From positions 473,707 through 537,706 of the forward strand of contig NEWR02000009.1 in NCBI GenBank assembly GCA_002869885.2: a DNA stretch of 64,000 bases. The letters are read 5' to 3'. Source of the stretch: Nitrospira sp. CG24C (GTDB lineage: Bacteria > Nitrospirota > Nitrospiria > Nitrospirales > Nitrospiraceae). The notes beneath the pieces are model-generated. The model worked only from the letters and a program-made list of their open reading frames with translations, had not been told where the DNA came from and made no database searches. The position numbers and the translations under genes were made by a program. Below, one piece after another: positions 33,168 to 43,180 of this stretch (position 1 is its first letter; the number at the start of each line of letters is the position of its first letter).

Positions 33168-35344
33168 CGATCGGCTCGATGACAGCCGGATGCGAGGACC
33201 TGCTGCCGGACTTCGTCAGCCCGCATCTTTCCGCGCGTTCGAAGATTCCTGTACATCGCCAAGGCCCACAACGGAAAGTATTGGCAGTACCAATGGTATC
33301 GGAGATAAAACACCCGAGGGAATCCGGTGCCTGTATGGCGAACCTCTTCCCAGGATCCATCCTTCATCTGTTGACGAAGCAGGTATTGGACGCCGCGAGC
33401 GACGCTGAAGGCATCGGTCATCCCGGCAGACATGAGTCCCATAATGGCCCACGCCGTTTGAGAAGGCGTACTGTCTCCCTTCCCGCTCCACGCAGGATCG
33501 TCGCCGTAAGACAGACATGACTCGCCCCACCCGCCATCAGGATTCTGCTTCGACTCAAGCCAGGCAACCGCACGGCGGATATAGGGTTCCGAGAGATCCA
33601 CTCCAATCGCGCGAAGGCCTGCCAGGACGGACCAGGTACCGTAAATATAATTGACGCCCCAACGGCCGTACCAACTGCCGTCGGGCTCCTGCTCTCGCTT
33701 GAGAAATCTGAGGGCCGGGGCCACAGCGGGATGCGTCTGATCGTAGCCCAACGCCGCCAGCATCTCGAGACAGCGTCCGGTCAAATCGGACGTGCTTGGA
33801 TCGAGCAACGCATGGTGGTCGGCAAATGGAATATAGTTGAAGACGATGCGATTGTTGTCCTTGTCGTACGCGCCCCACCCGCCATCGGACCCTTGCATGG
33901 CGAGCACCCAATTTGCGCCCCGCCGGATGGAATCTTGCAACTCAGCGGTCTGAGCCATCCGAACTTTCGACAACGCCATCAATACCACAGCCGAGTCATC
34001 GACATCGGGATAGAACTCGTTCTCAGACTGGAAGTACCAGCCTCCCGGTTCCGCATCGGGAGACGAGACCTTCCAATCTCCAACCGTTTTCGTTTGACGC
34101 GAAACCAAGTACGCAGCCGCCTTCTGAAGGGATGGGTGGTCCTGCGGCATCCCTGTTTCGATGAGGGCGTTCATCAGCAATGCCGTATCCCAGACCGGAG
34201 AGTCGCAAGGCTGGAGATGCAAGGCCTCGAGTCGCTGTTCGCCGATCGACACCGTGCCGTAGACTTCCAGCGATTCGATTTCGTGAAGCGCCTTCCGTAC
34301 CAAGGGATCGTCCACCTGATACCCCAAACATTGCAGCGCCATGACCGAATTAGCCATGGCCGGATAAATGCTGCCCAGCCCCCCGCTGCCCTTGATATGT
34401 TCCAGCATCCATGTCGCGGCGCGATGCAACGCTTTTTCGCGTAGCCACATGAGAGGCATCCGGTCGTACAGTTTCAGTATCGCATCTAACGCGACGAAGA
34501 AGTTGTGCGGGGTGAACCACTTTTGATCTTTGTTGAACGGCGGGAACTTCCAATAGCGGATCTCCTTGCGTGGAATGAAATACAACTCATCAATCCCCTG
34601 CTGTCGCGGGATCTGACACACCGGCCGGTGCGCGAAGATGATCAGCAATGGGGTTAAGACGGCGCGGGACCAATATGAAATGGCATAGATGTTAAAGTAG
34701 AATCCCTTCGGAAGCAGCATCAGCTCAACCGGCATGTGAGGGACGCCTTCCCAATCGTATTGGTCGAACAGCGCCAGCGTGATCTTGGTAAACACATTTG
34801 TTTGGACAACTCCACCCTTCGCGAGGATACAGTCCTTTGCTCGCACCATGAAGGGCTCATCTGCAGAAATGCCACTCAGCTTCAAGGCGAAATAGGCTTT
34901 CACCGACGCACTGATCTCCGAAGGCCCCCCGTAGAAAATCGGCCAGCCACCGTCGGGCAATTGCATGGCGCGGAGATAACGAACCGCCTTCCGCTCTCGA
35001 TCGGGATCGACCCGGTCGAGAAAACGCCGCAGCATGAGATACTCAGCGGTCAATGTCGTATCGGCTTCGAGCTCCGCAACCCAGTATCCCTCTGAGGCAT
35101 GTTGTCTGGACAAAAACCAAGCTTGACTGCGCCGAACTGCGTCGTCGAGCACGTCCACTTGGCTGATTGAATGGCTGGTGGAGCGGCGTGTCGAAGCGTC
35201 GACGGATGCCGAGGGTATGGATTTGTCCGACACCAGACGCAGCGGCGGAACGTTGGATAGCTCTGTCGCCAACCCTAGCTTCTCCGGAACAGAAACGAAG
35301 AGGCTATCGGATAGACGATCCAGAAGCGCTCGAATCAGCTTCAT
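33164..35344 (-). CDS. shc: squalene-hopene cyclase
   Basis: A 726-residue monotopic membrane enzyme that cyclises squalene to hopene. The catalytic DxDD motif is YPDVDDSAV at about residue 450. Several QW repeats are visible (LPDGGWPIFYG, MQGSDGGWGAYD, EPDGSWYGRWG, NPDGGWGESCLS, MKDGSWEE). The ATG at 35344 fits the family N-terminus better than an upstream start at 35407. A good promoter lies about 115 bases upstream. It heads the run shc-hpnG-mlaEFDC-bamA-like. Confidence 0.95.
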   Translation of the reverse strand: MKLIRALLDRLSDSLFVSVPEKLGLATELSNVPPLRLVSDKSIPSASVDASTRRSTSHSISQVDVLDDAVRRSQAWFLSRQHASEGYWVAELEADTTLTAEYLMLRRFLDRVDPDRERKAVRYLRAMQLPDGGWPIFYGGPSEISASVKAYFALKLSGISADEPFMVRAKDCILAKGGVVQTNVFTKITLALFDQYDWEGVPHMPVELMLLPKGFYFNIYAISYWSRAVLTPLLIIFAHRPVCQIPRQQGIDELYFIPRKEIRYWKFPPFNKDQKWFTPHNFFVALDAILKLYDRMPLMWLREKALHRAATWMLEHIKGSGGLGSIYPAMANSVMALQCLGYQVDDPLVRKALHEIESLEVYGTVSIGEQRLEALHLQPCDSPVWDTALLMNALIETGMPQDHPSLQKAAAYLVSRQTKTVGDWKVSSPDAEPGGWYFQSENEFYPDVDDSAVVLMALSKVRMAQTAELQDSIRRGANWVLAMQGSDGGWGAYDKDNNRIVFNYIPFADHHALLDPSTSDLTGRCLEMLAALGYDQTHPAVAPALRFLKREQEPDGSWYGRWGVNYIYGTWSVLAGLRAIGVDLSEPYIRRAVAWLESKQNPDGGWGESCLSYGDDPAWSGKGDSTPSQTAWAIMGLMSAGMTDAFSVARGVQYLLRQQMKDGSWEEVRHTGTGFPRVFYLRYHWYCQYFPLWALAMYRNLRTRGKMRADEVRQQVLASGCHRADR

Positions 35345-35459
35345 ATGTATCGGTCTGTGAAACCTGAACGTAGATGGGACAAGGCGGGTGACTCGCTTCG
35401 CCCCCATAAATATGCCCGACCCACAAGCGGCATGCCCATAGATCTTTCTATTGTGGGGT

Positions 35460-35488
35460 ATATAACAGACCCCCTACTCCGACGTCAA
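35460..35488 (-). promoter_or_regulatory. sigma70-type promoter upstream of shc
   Basis: On the minus strand TTGACG (35483-35488), a 17-base spacer and TTATAT (35460-35465) form a near-consensus promoter pointing into shc. It lies in the 200-base gap between smc and shc. Confidence 0.6.
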
Positions 35489-35543
35489 GAAACCAGCGAT
35501 GGAAACCCGCTGAAGTACAGATGTTTTTGCCACTCTGCTGTAT

Positions 35544-38500
35544 TTAAGCCGGCTGTAAGTTCCCCAGCCTCACTGAGACGATTTTCGAGATGCCAGGCTC
35601 TTCCATCGTGACTCCAAATAACGAGTCTGCAATGGCCATCGTCTGTTTGTTATGGGTAATGACCAAAAACTGTGCGCCTTCGGAAAGTTCATGCAAGACA
35701 GCGGTAAAACGCCCGATGTTTTCTTCGTCCAGCGGCGCGTCGATTTCGTCGAGAATACAGAACGGCGTCGGTCTGATCAAGAAGCTCGCGAAAAGCAGGG
35801 CCATCGCCGTTAAGGTCTTCTCACCACCCGAAAGCATGGTCAAACTCTTCAAGCGCTTGCCCGGCGGCTGCACCATGATATCGACCCCCGGCTCCTGCGG
35901 TCCGCCTCCTTCTACCGTCTCATCCACCGGCGCTTCGACCAGCTGCAGTTCGGCCCGGCCGCCCGGGAAAAACTTCACAAACACCTCGCTGAATTTCTGC
36001 TGGAGCTCGGCAAAGGTGCCGGCGAACATGTCTTTCGTGGTGCGGTTGATGCGCTGAATGATTTCTTTCAGCGAGCCAATGGATGCGGAGAGGTCTTGCT
36101 CCTGCGTCGTCAGGAATCGATACCGCTCATCCAGCTCTTGATGTTCATGAATAGCCGCCAAATTGATCGGCCCCAGGCGATCGAGCTTCTCGCGAATCTT
36201 CTGCAGCTGTTCCCGCAGCGCAACTTCATCGACTGCCGGTTGGCCTTCCGGGATCGGCTCCTCTCCCATGGACAGCTGTTCGGATGTCATCCCTGCGGCC
36301 GGTGATTCGAGCAGTGTCGCAGGATCGACCTGATACGTTCCCAAAAGCGTAGATTCGACAGTCCCCAGTTGCATTCGAATTTCCGCCTTCTTGACCTCCA
36401 CTGCCATGCGGGATTCGCGTAGGGACGATACTGCGCGGCGAACGTCCTCCAGCCCGGCATCGAGCTGCTGCGCCGCCGCCATGTCCTGTGCCTGCGCTTC
36501 TTGATGCTCGACCAGCCGAGCCTTGACCTGGACTGCCGACTCGCCGAACTCTCGGCAGCAGGCTTCCTGGCGCTCACGCTCAACCCGGCTCTGTTCAATC
36601 GAAGCCGCAAGCCCATCGACATGGCGTGTCAGCGTCTCAATGCGTATGGTCGCGTCTTGTTGCTGTTGCTGAATCCGCAGAAGGTCGCGCTGGCGATGCT
36701 CACGAGTCGTCCGAATGTCCTGCGCCACCAATTGCGCCTCTGTGAATCGCTGCTGCAGCCCCTGCATGCCATGATCGATCTGCCCCACCCGCGCGCGCAC
36801 ATGGCTGAGCCCGGTGTCCTGTCCGGTCTTCTCCGCGATCCATTGTGCAAGCTGCGCTTCGCAAGAGCGCATTTCCTGATTGAGCCGCTGCGCTTCCGCT
36901 GAGCCTCGTCGCGCATCGTCCGTCAATGTATCGATCCGCAGGGCAAGATCTCCCAGCACATGCTGAAGCCCGGCTTCGTCTTTCTGTAGCGAAAGTCCCT
37001 GCATTTCGGCATCACGCAGCGATTCCGAGAGTTGCCGGCTCTGCTCGCGCAACTCCTGTCCCTGCGCCAGCAATCGTTCCCGTCGCTGCTTCCCTTCTTC
37101 GATGCAACCCGTCAGCGAGACGCTCTGGGCTTCTAAGTGAAGCACCTCTCGGCGGCGTTGCAGCAAGCCTCCCGTTGCACTGGCCTGCCCACCGGTGACC
37201 ACCCCGGCGGCATCCAAGATCTCTCCTGCACGCGTCACCAGAATGGGCCCGTCGGGAGCCGCGCAGGGCTGTTGTTCCCACAGAGTCGTGGCATCTTTGA
37301 GTGTGTCGACGAATATCATTCGATCGAAAAGATAATCACGGGCCGCCTCGCGCCGCCCCTCCACCTGGATCAAATCGACCGCACGCCCGACCACACCGGG
37401 CCGGCCAGCCACCGCAGCCCACCAAGCGTGAGGCGCCGTATCCCGAGTCGTCCAGCGAGGTTGCTGAGGAATGAAGGTCCCACGCCCGAGATCTTTTCCT
37501 TTGAGAAACTCAATCGCCGCGCAGGCGGCAGCAGGGTCATCGACGAACCATCCCCTGACCCGTTCGCCCAAGATCGCTTCTACCGCCCGGTCCCATCCGG
37601 GAGGCACGACCAGCCACTCGACGATGGCATCGTGAACCCCGGTACAGGCTTTAAGCGCCGTCGATTCTTCATCGCCTCGCCGCCCGTAGCCCATGTCTTC
37701 CTGCAGCACACCTTGCAGCGCTCTGAGATGAGAGTCCACTGCGGCCACCTCTTCAGACTGACGAAATACCAACTGGTCGACTTCAGCCAACTCGGCCGAC
37801 ACCTGCCCGCTTCCTTCCTCGACACCTTGCAGCCGGCGACGCAGATCGATAATCGACTGCTCCGTCTCATGGAAGGCCTGTTGGAATGCCTGGCGTTTGT
37901 CCGTTGCCGCAACATGTTGCAGCTGAAACTCTTCCCGCTCACGGGCCAGCTTACCTTCTCGATCCGCCGCCTCTTGAATGCGGGCGGCCAATTGCTCCAG
38001 CGTCTGCTCGGCATTCGCAACCAATACCGCCAGGTTGAGTACGTCCAAGCGCCCCCGTTCCTCTTCAGCCAAAGCCGCGGCCCGTTGATGGACCAGCTCT
38101 TTCATCTCCCGATCGAGTGCTTCGAACACCTGCTCCCGCTCCGCACATTCACGTTCGAGCGTGGCCAACGTCTCTTCGAGGGCCGCAGCCTCCGCCGCAC
38201 CCTGCTGCTGTTCCTGGGTGAGGCGTCCGAGTTCTTCCCTTCCCTGACTCTGCTGCTGTTCGTAGAGTTCTCCCCGATTACGCTCGACTTCGGCGGACGT
38301 CAATGCCCGCGCCTGTTGCTGTTCCACCTTCGACAGTTCCTCGCGCCGTTGCCCGATCGCCTCATTCGCAGTGGCAATCGCCAGCTTGATCCGCTCAAGT
38401 TCCGTATTCAAACGCGCCAGTTCGGCGGACCGTTCGGTCTCAGAGTCTCCCAACATCTGCAGTTCCGACTCCACCTCCTTGAGCGTGGCTCGCAACCCGC

Positions 38501-39230
38501 GATATTCGTTGGTCAGCAACTGAACTTCCAGCAACTTGGCCTCTTGGTGCAGCGTCTGATAGGACCGCGCCTGCCGCGCTTGGCGTTCAAGGGAATTCAA
38601 CTGCTTCTTCACCTCAGCAACGATGTCCCGCACCCGCAAGAGATTTTGCTGCGTTGCATCCAATTTGCGCAACGCTTCGGCCTTCTGTTTCTTGTAGCGA
38701 ACGATGCCGGCGGTTTCTTCGATCAACTCGCGCCGATCTTGCGGTGAGGCGTTCAAGATCTGATCGATTTGCCCCTGCGCAATGACGGTGTGTCCCTTTG
38801 TCCCGGCCCTGGTATCCAGCAGGATGCTCCGGATATCCTTCAACCGGCAGGCGGTCTTATTGATGAGGTATTCGCTCTCGCCACTACGATACAGGCGGCG
38901 CGTGATCATGAGTTCTTGATATTCCGACAGCTGGCTCGAAAGACCGGACAGGGGATCCACCGTGATCCGATCCAGCCCGCTGATCACGAGCGATACTTCA
39001 GACAGGCCGAGAGGCTTTCGCATTTCGGTTCCGTTAAAGATGACATCTTCCATCTTCTCGCTGCGCAGAGCCTTTGTGCTCTGCTCACCGAGCACCCAAA
39101 GAATCGCATCGACGACATTACTTTTCCCGCTCCCGTTCGGCCCCACGATGGCTGTGACACCATCCGGGAATTCGATCTTGGCTTCCGCGAACGACTTAAA
39201 TCCCGCCATCTCCAGAGATTTCAAATACAT
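35544..39230 (-). CDS. smc: chromosome segregation protein SMC
   Basis: A protein of about 1228 residues that organises and segregates the chromosome. It has Walker A at the N-terminus (VGPNGSGKSNVVDA), a first long coiled coil, a hinge at about residues 510-650 (GVHDAIVEWLVVPPGWDRAVEAIL is its start, shortened in family terms), a second coiled coil, and the C-terminal signature and Walker B (MLSGGEKTLTAMAL, CILDEIDAPLDEEN). I chose the ATG at 39230, with GGGAG before it and the universal MYLKSLEMAGFKSF start. It is a single gene; scpA and scpB are not in the window. Confidence 0.96.
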   Translation of the reverse strand: MYLKSLEMAGFKSFAEAKIEFPDGVTAIVGPNGSGKSNVVDAILWVLGEQSTKALRSEKMEDVIFNGTEMRKPLGLSEVSLVISGLDRITVDPLSGLSSQLSEYQELMITRRLYRSGESEYLINKTACRLKDIRSILLDTRAGTKGHTVIAQGQIDQILNASPQDRRELIEETAGIVRYKKQKAEALRKLDATQQNLLRVRDIVAEVKKQLNSLERQARQARSYQTLHQEAKLLEVQLLTNEYRGLRATLKEVESELQMLGDSETERSAELARLNTELERIKLAIATANEAIGQRREELSKVEQQQARALTSAEVERNRGELYEQQQSQGREELGRLTQEQQQGAAEAAALEETLATLERECAEREQVFEALDREMKELVHQRAAALAEEERGRLDVLNLAVLVANAEQTLEQLAARIQEAADREGKLAREREEFQLQHVAATDKRQAFQQAFHETEQSIIDLRRRLQGVEEGSGQVSAELAEVDQLVFRQSEEVAAVDSHLRALQGVLQEDMGYGRRGDEESTALKACTGVHDAIVEWLVVPPGWDRAVEAILGERVRGWFVDDPAAACAAIEFLKGKDLGRGTFIPQQPRWTTRDTAPHAWWAAVAGRPGVVGRAVDLIQVEGRREAARDYLFDRMIFVDTLKDATTLWEQQPCAAPDGPILVTRAGEILDAAGVVTGGQASATGGLLQRRREVLHLEAQSVSLTGCIEEGKQRRERLLAQGQELREQSRQLSESLRDAEMQGLSLQKDEAGLQHVLGDLALRIDTLTDDARRGSAEAQRLNQEMRSCEAQLAQWIAEKTGQDTGLSHVRARVGQIDHGMQGLQQRFTEAQLVAQDIRTTREHRQRDLLRIQQQQQDATIRIETLTRHVDGLAASIEQSRVERERQEACCREFGESAVQVKARLVEHQEAQAQDMAAAQQLDAGLEDVRRAVSSLRESRMAVEVKKAEIRMQLGTVESTLLGTYQVDPATLLESPAAGMTSEQLSMGEEPIPEGQPAVDEVALREQLQKIREKLDRLGPINLAAIHEHQELDERYRFLTTQEQDLSASIGSLKEIIQRINRTTKDMFAGTFAELQQKFSEVFVKFFPGGRAELQLVEAPVDETVEGGGPQEPGVDIMVQPPGKRLKSLTMLSGGEKTLTAMALLFASFLIRPTPFCILDEIDAPLDEENIGRFTAVLHELSEGAQFLVITHNKQTMAIADSLFGVTMEEPGISKIVSVRLGNLQPA

Positions 39231-39395
39231 CGGTAACTCCCTTGCGGTAGTGCGTTCCAAGAAGACTCACACGAGATTAACGGTTGATTTTGTAGCACGG
39301 ACCCAAGGGGGAAATCAAAGAAAAATACTGCCGGTGGTAGGCGCTAGAGGAGACACCTACAACAGTTGGTGAGGGAAACGGGGCAAGAAACGGAA

Positions 39396-40358
39396 TTACC
39401 CTACCTGAGCCCCAACAGAGCTACTTGAAGGCTCGATAGTGATCAATTCCTTGGGGAGGAGAAACTCGACATCTTCTTCGATCACGGTCAGATCTGCGAC
39501 CTCTGCAGGCCCAAACGTTTTGAGGTAGGTCACCACCTCTTCGACCAGTACTTCCGGCGCCGAGGCGCCGGCGGTAATCCCGACTGCTTTCACGTTCGCG
39601 AGCCAAGCGGGATCGATGTCGGATGCGGCATCGATCAAATAGGACGCAATCCCGCACCGCTCCCCCAACTCCCGCAACCGGTTGGAATTCGAACTATTGG
39701 GAGACCCGATGACCAGGATGACATCCACCAGCGAAGAGAGTTCCTTCACCGCATTCTGGCGATTCTGCGTCGCGTAACAAATATCTTCCTGATGCGGCCC
39801 CTTGATGTGTGGGAATCGTTTATGGAGCGCGCCGACGATATCCCGGCACTCATCGACGCTCAAGGTCGTTTGCGTCACATACGAAAGGTCATGGGCGTTC
39901 TCAACCTGCAGCTTCTCGACATCTTCCACGGAAGAAACCAGATGGAACTTGTCCGGGATCTGTCCGAGCGTCCCGATCACCTCCGGGTGGCCGGCATGGC
40001 CGATGAGGATGAGATCGTACCCCTGGGTATAGTCGCGATTGACCTCGTTGTGCACTTTGATGACCAGCGGACAGGTGGCATCGATCACATGCAGCCGCCG
40101 CCGATTCGCTTCGTCCCACACAGACTTGGCAACCCCGTGGGCACTGAAGATCACGACCGAGCCTTCCGGCACTTCTCCCAACTCCTCCACAAACACAGCG
40201 CCCTTGGTCCGGAGTGAGTTCACGACATGACGGCTATGGACGATTTCATGCCGAACGTAGATCGGCGCCCCATACTTTTTGAGCGAGAGGTCGACGATAT
40301 CGATCGCCCGGTCGACTCCGGCGCAGAACCCTCGTGGATTGGCGAGATAGATCTTCAT
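39396..40358 (-). CDS. ispH: 4-hydroxy-3-methylbut-2-enyl diphosphate reductase IspH
   Basis: A 320-residue [4Fe-4S] enzyme making IPP and DMAPP in the last MEP step. The three cluster Cys lie in [17 protein letters not shown] and [10 protein letters not shown]. The substrate-binding His ([23 protein letters not shown]) and the SSNS-type motif ([11 protein letters not shown]) are intact. It follows the third MEP gene in this window after dxs and ispG but is not in an operon with them. Confidence 0.96.
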   Translation of the reverse strand: MKIYLANPRGFCAGVDRAIDIVDLSLKKYGAPIYVRHEIVHSRHVVNSLRTKGAVFVEELGEVPEGSVVIFSAHGVAKSVWDEANRRRLHVIDATCPLVIKVHNEVNRDYTQGYDLILIGHAGHPEVIGTLGQIPDKFHLVSSVEDVEKLQVENAHDLSYVTQTTLSVDECRDIVGALHKRFPHIKGPHQEDICYATQNRQNAVKELSSLVDVILVIGSPNSSNSNRLRELGERCGIASYLIDAASDIDPAWLANVKAVGITAGASAPEVLVEEVVTYLKTFGPAEVADLTVIEEDVEFLLPKELITIEPSSSSVGAQVG

Positions 40359-40533
40359 AACCGTCCCCTCTCCTGAGCTCAGTACAGGGCCACATTCCTG
40401 CCCACATTCTCACGGAACACTGGTGTCCACCTTACGTCAGAGTAGCCGGTTCCGTCAACTGAATTGGCCCACGCCTTCTTTGCAATCCGTCTTGACACAA
40501 TGCTCTCTCCCTCGTAGGCTCACACGACTAGCT

Positions 40534-41232
40534 ATGTCCATCCCTGCAAGCAAAAAAATCCTCATCGTTGAAGACGAGCGCGACATTCTCCAACTGGTCA
40601 AACTGTATTTGGAGAAAGAAGGCTTTCGAACCCTATCGGCCTCGACCGGTACGGAAGGCCTCCGGCAGGTGAAACAGGAGAAGCCCGATTTGGTCATCCT
40701 CGACTTGATGCTGCCGGAGATCGATGGCCTGGAAGTCTGTAAGCGCCTTCGCTCGGCGCCAGAGACTGCGATGCTCCCCATCATCATGTTGACAGCCAAA
40801 GCCGAGGAGTCGGACAGTATCATCGGCCTGGAGTTGGGAGCCGACGACTACGTCACCAAACCGTTCAGCCCCAAGACGCTGGTCGCCCGTATCAAGGCTC
40901 TCTTCCGACGGCTTGAGCGGAAACCGGACGAGAGCCCGTCCCAATATCGCTATGGCAATCTTGTCATGGATCTCGCGCGCCATGAAGTCACCGTAAAAAA
41001 GGTGGAAGTCCCTCTCACGGCAAAAGAATTCGGCCTGCTCGAGCATCTCTTACGCAATCCCGGCAGAGTGTTGACAAGGGACGTACTTCTCAACACTGTC
41101 TGGGGGTATGACTACTACGGAACGACGCGGACGGTCGACGTCCACATCCGAAGACTCAAGCAGAAGCTCCCCTCGCTCAACGAGGCGATCGTTTCAGTCA
41201 AATCCCTAGGGTATAAGCTGAAGGAGGAATGA
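40534..41232 (+). CDS. PhoB/OmpR-family response regulator
   Basis: A 232-residue two-component regulator. The receiver domain has acidic residues in IVEDERD, phospho-acceptor Asp in LVILDLMLP, Thr in IMLTAKAEE and Lys in YVTKPF. The C-terminal winged helix (MDLARHEVTVKKVEVPLTAK to VDVHIRRLKQKLP) is of the OmpR type. It is followed after 52 bases by its likely histidine kinase. Similarity is to PhoB, but without phosphate genes nearby the signal is unknown. I chose the ATG at 40534 because the domain starts there. Confidence 0.9.
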   Translation: MSIPASKKILIVEDERDILQLVKLYLEKEGFRTLSASTGTEGLRQVKQEKPDLVILDLMLPEIDGLEVCKRLRSAPETAMLPIIMLTAKAEESDSIIGLELGADDYVTKPFSPKTLVARIKALFRRLERKPDESPSQYRYGNLVMDLARHEVTVKKVEVPLTAKEFGLLEHLLRNPGRVLTRDVLLNTVWGYDYYGTTRTVDVHIRRLKQKLPSLNEAIVSVKSLGYKLKEE

Positions 41233-41241
41233 TGAGTAGAG

Positions 41242-41283
41242 CCCACTACCCTTCACTCTTCACTCATTACCCGTCACTAACCC
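41242..41283. repeat. CACTACCC/TCACTAACCC word repeat (class D-like)
   Basis: CACT and TTACCC words recur without a clear second arm in the gap between the response regulator and kinase genes. It covers the usual ribosome-site position of the kinase. Confidence 0.5.
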
Positions 41284-41284
41284 T

Positions 41285-43120
41285 ATGACACTCTCCATAC
41301 GATGGAAGGTTGCGATCGGAGCCCTATTGGTTCTCGCCTGCGGGCTTCTCATTGCCCGGGCACTGGCGGTTCGCTCCCTCGATCAACAGGAGATCGTCCA
41401 ATCGGGCCAGATACTGGAGGCTCAAACCAGTCTCGTCGCGTACGGGCTGCAGCCGTTTCTGACACAACCAGAGGCGCTGTCCTCGACCCCCCAATTACAA
41501 GCGGCTGTACGAGATCTCAGCGCGCGAGCCCTGGCGCGCGTAACCGTCATTGCTCCGGATGGACGGGTGTTGGCCGACAGCGCCGTCTCGGATCGCAACC
41601 TCGCAACGGTTGAGAACCACCGAACTCGACCGGAAATTCAGCAAGCCATTGCCTCCGGGCGAGGAACGGATCTCCACACGAGTCACAGTACCGGTGAACG
41701 CACGCTGTATCTGGCTGTCGGTCTGAGCGGCGCAAACCAGGCGAATCCTGCTGTCTTCTTGAGGCTGGGATTACCGATGACGACGTTCGATCGTGAAGTG
41801 GCCAAGTTGCACCGAAACCTGGCCATCGCCTTCGGGATTGCATTTTTGATCGCCGTTGCACTGAGCGTATGGTTCGCTCACAGCATCACGAAACCTCTGT
41901 CCGATATTGCAATCGCGGCGCAGCAGCTGGCGAAGGGCGACCTTGGGATCCGCATCAGGACCGGATCGCGGGATGAAGTCGGCCTGTTAGCCGACACACT
42001 CAACCAGATGACGGACCAACTGAGAACCAAGATCGATGAGCTCTCCGAAGATCGATCCCAGCTCTTGGCCATGTTGACCTCGATGGTCGAAGGCGTGATG
42101 GTTCTGGACCGGCGGGGCCGCGTCCTGCAAATCAACCCGGCGTTAGAACGGATGTTCGACGTCACCAGGACGGAAGCGCGAGGACACCCCTGCTCCGATG
42201 TCTTCCGGCATCCGCAGTTGGACAGGTTGGTCTCAACAGTCCTGGCGACACGCATAAACGAAGAAGATGAAATTCTCCTGCACCCGAGTGGCCGCCGGCT
42301 TCATATCGAGGCCTCAGTCACTGATTCCGAACGAGAGAATGAAGCGAGTGCAGTGCTGGTCTTTCATGACATGACAGAGTTACGCCGCCTGGAAATTATC
42401 CGGAAGGATTTCGTCGCCAACGTGTCCCACGAACTGAGAACCCCGCTCACATCGATCAAGGGATATATCGAAGCCTTACTCGACGGCGCCAAAGACGATC
42501 CGGAGACCAGCGCGCAATTCCTCGACATCATTCTCAAGCAAAGCGACCGGCTGAACCTGATTCTCGATGACCTGCTCCAGCTGTCGAAGATCGAATCCGG
42601 GCAGGTTCAGTTCAAGCGGGAGCCGCTTCATATCCAGAGTGTCGTCGAGAGAACGTTGGCCATGATCAAACCCTTAGCGGACAAGAAGGGACACCGGCTC
42701 GTCTCCTTTGTAAAGGACAATCTGCCGGCTGTCCTCGGCGACGAAGACCGGCTGATGCAAGTCCTGTCCAACCTGCTCGATAACGCCATCAAATACACCC
42801 CCGAGAAAGGGACCATCACCGTGGCGGCCCACCCGATTTTGGACGATGCCGATCAGTCCACGACAGCCACGGCTGTGGAACTGAGCGTGACCGATACCGG
42901 CTTGGGAATTTCCGAAATGGATCGCCCACGTGTATTCGAACGATTCTATCGGGTCGATAAAGCCCGCTCGCGGGAGTTAGGTGGAACAGGGCTCGGGCTG
43001 GCAATCGTCAAACATATCGTCGAGGGTCTAGGCGGGCGAGTATGGGTCGAAGCAAACACCCCGACCGGTAGCCGTTTTATCGTCCGGCTGCCGGTTCAAC
43101 AGGAGAAGACTGTTATTTAG
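41285..43120 (+). CDS. PhoR-like sensor histidine kinase
   Basis: A 611-residue membrane kinase. It has one helix at about residues 8-28, a periplasmic sensor region to about 180, a second helix (LAIAFGIAFLIAVALSVWF), a HAMP domain (about 200-252) and a PAS domain (MVEGVMVLDRRGRVLQINPA). The DHp His is in VSHELRTPLTSIKGY near residue 383. The ATPase domain has N (LLDNAIKYTP), G1 (VTDTGLGIS), F and G2 (GGTGLGLAIV) boxes. It should phosphorylate the regulator encoded upstream. No ligand can be named from the sensor region. Confidence 0.92.
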   Translation: MTLSIRWKVAIGALLVLACGLLIARALAVRSLDQQEIVQSGQILEAQTSLVAYGLQPFLTQPEALSSTPQLQAAVRDLSARALARVTVIAPDGRVLADSAVSDRNLATVENHRTRPEIQQAIASGRGTDLHTSHSTGERTLYLAVGLSGANQANPAVFLRLGLPMTTFDREVAKLHRNLAIAFGIAFLIAVALSVWFAHSITKPLSDIAIAAQQLAKGDLGIRIRTGSRDEVGLLADTLNQMTDQLRTKIDELSEDRSQLLAMLTSMVEGVMVLDRRGRVLQINPALERMFDVTRTEARGHPCSDVFRHPQLDRLVSTVLATRINEEDEILLHPSGRRLHIEASVTDSERENEASAVLVFHDMTELRRLEIIRKDFVANVSHELRTPLTSIKGYIEALLDGAKDDPETSAQFLDIILKQSDRLNLILDDLLQLSKIESGQVQFKREPLHIQSVVERTLAMIKPLADKKGHRLVSFVKDNLPAVLGDEDRLMQVLSNLLDNAIKYTPEKGTITVAAHPILDDADQSTTATAVELSVTDTGLGISEMDRPRVFERFYRVDKARSRELGGTGLGLAIVKHIVEGLGGRVWVEANTPTGSRFIVRLPVQQEKTVI

Positions 43121-43174
43121 TTATTTGGTTTGTCTCGTTTGTTTGGTTGAACCAGATAAACCAAATGAACAAGA
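43121..43174. repeat. 9-bp-period inverted-arm element (class A, copy 7)
   Basis: TTTGGTTTGTCTCGTTTG on the left and AACCAGATAAACC-type words on the right. It fills the space between the convergent kinase and fabH genes and could terminate both. Confidence 0.8.
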
Positions 43175-43180
43175 CGGGCC

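Noticed and set aside
37137-38747. 536-codon open frame on the plus strand
   Set aside because: Antisense to the smc coiled coils; no domain, and composition is typical of a mirror frame.
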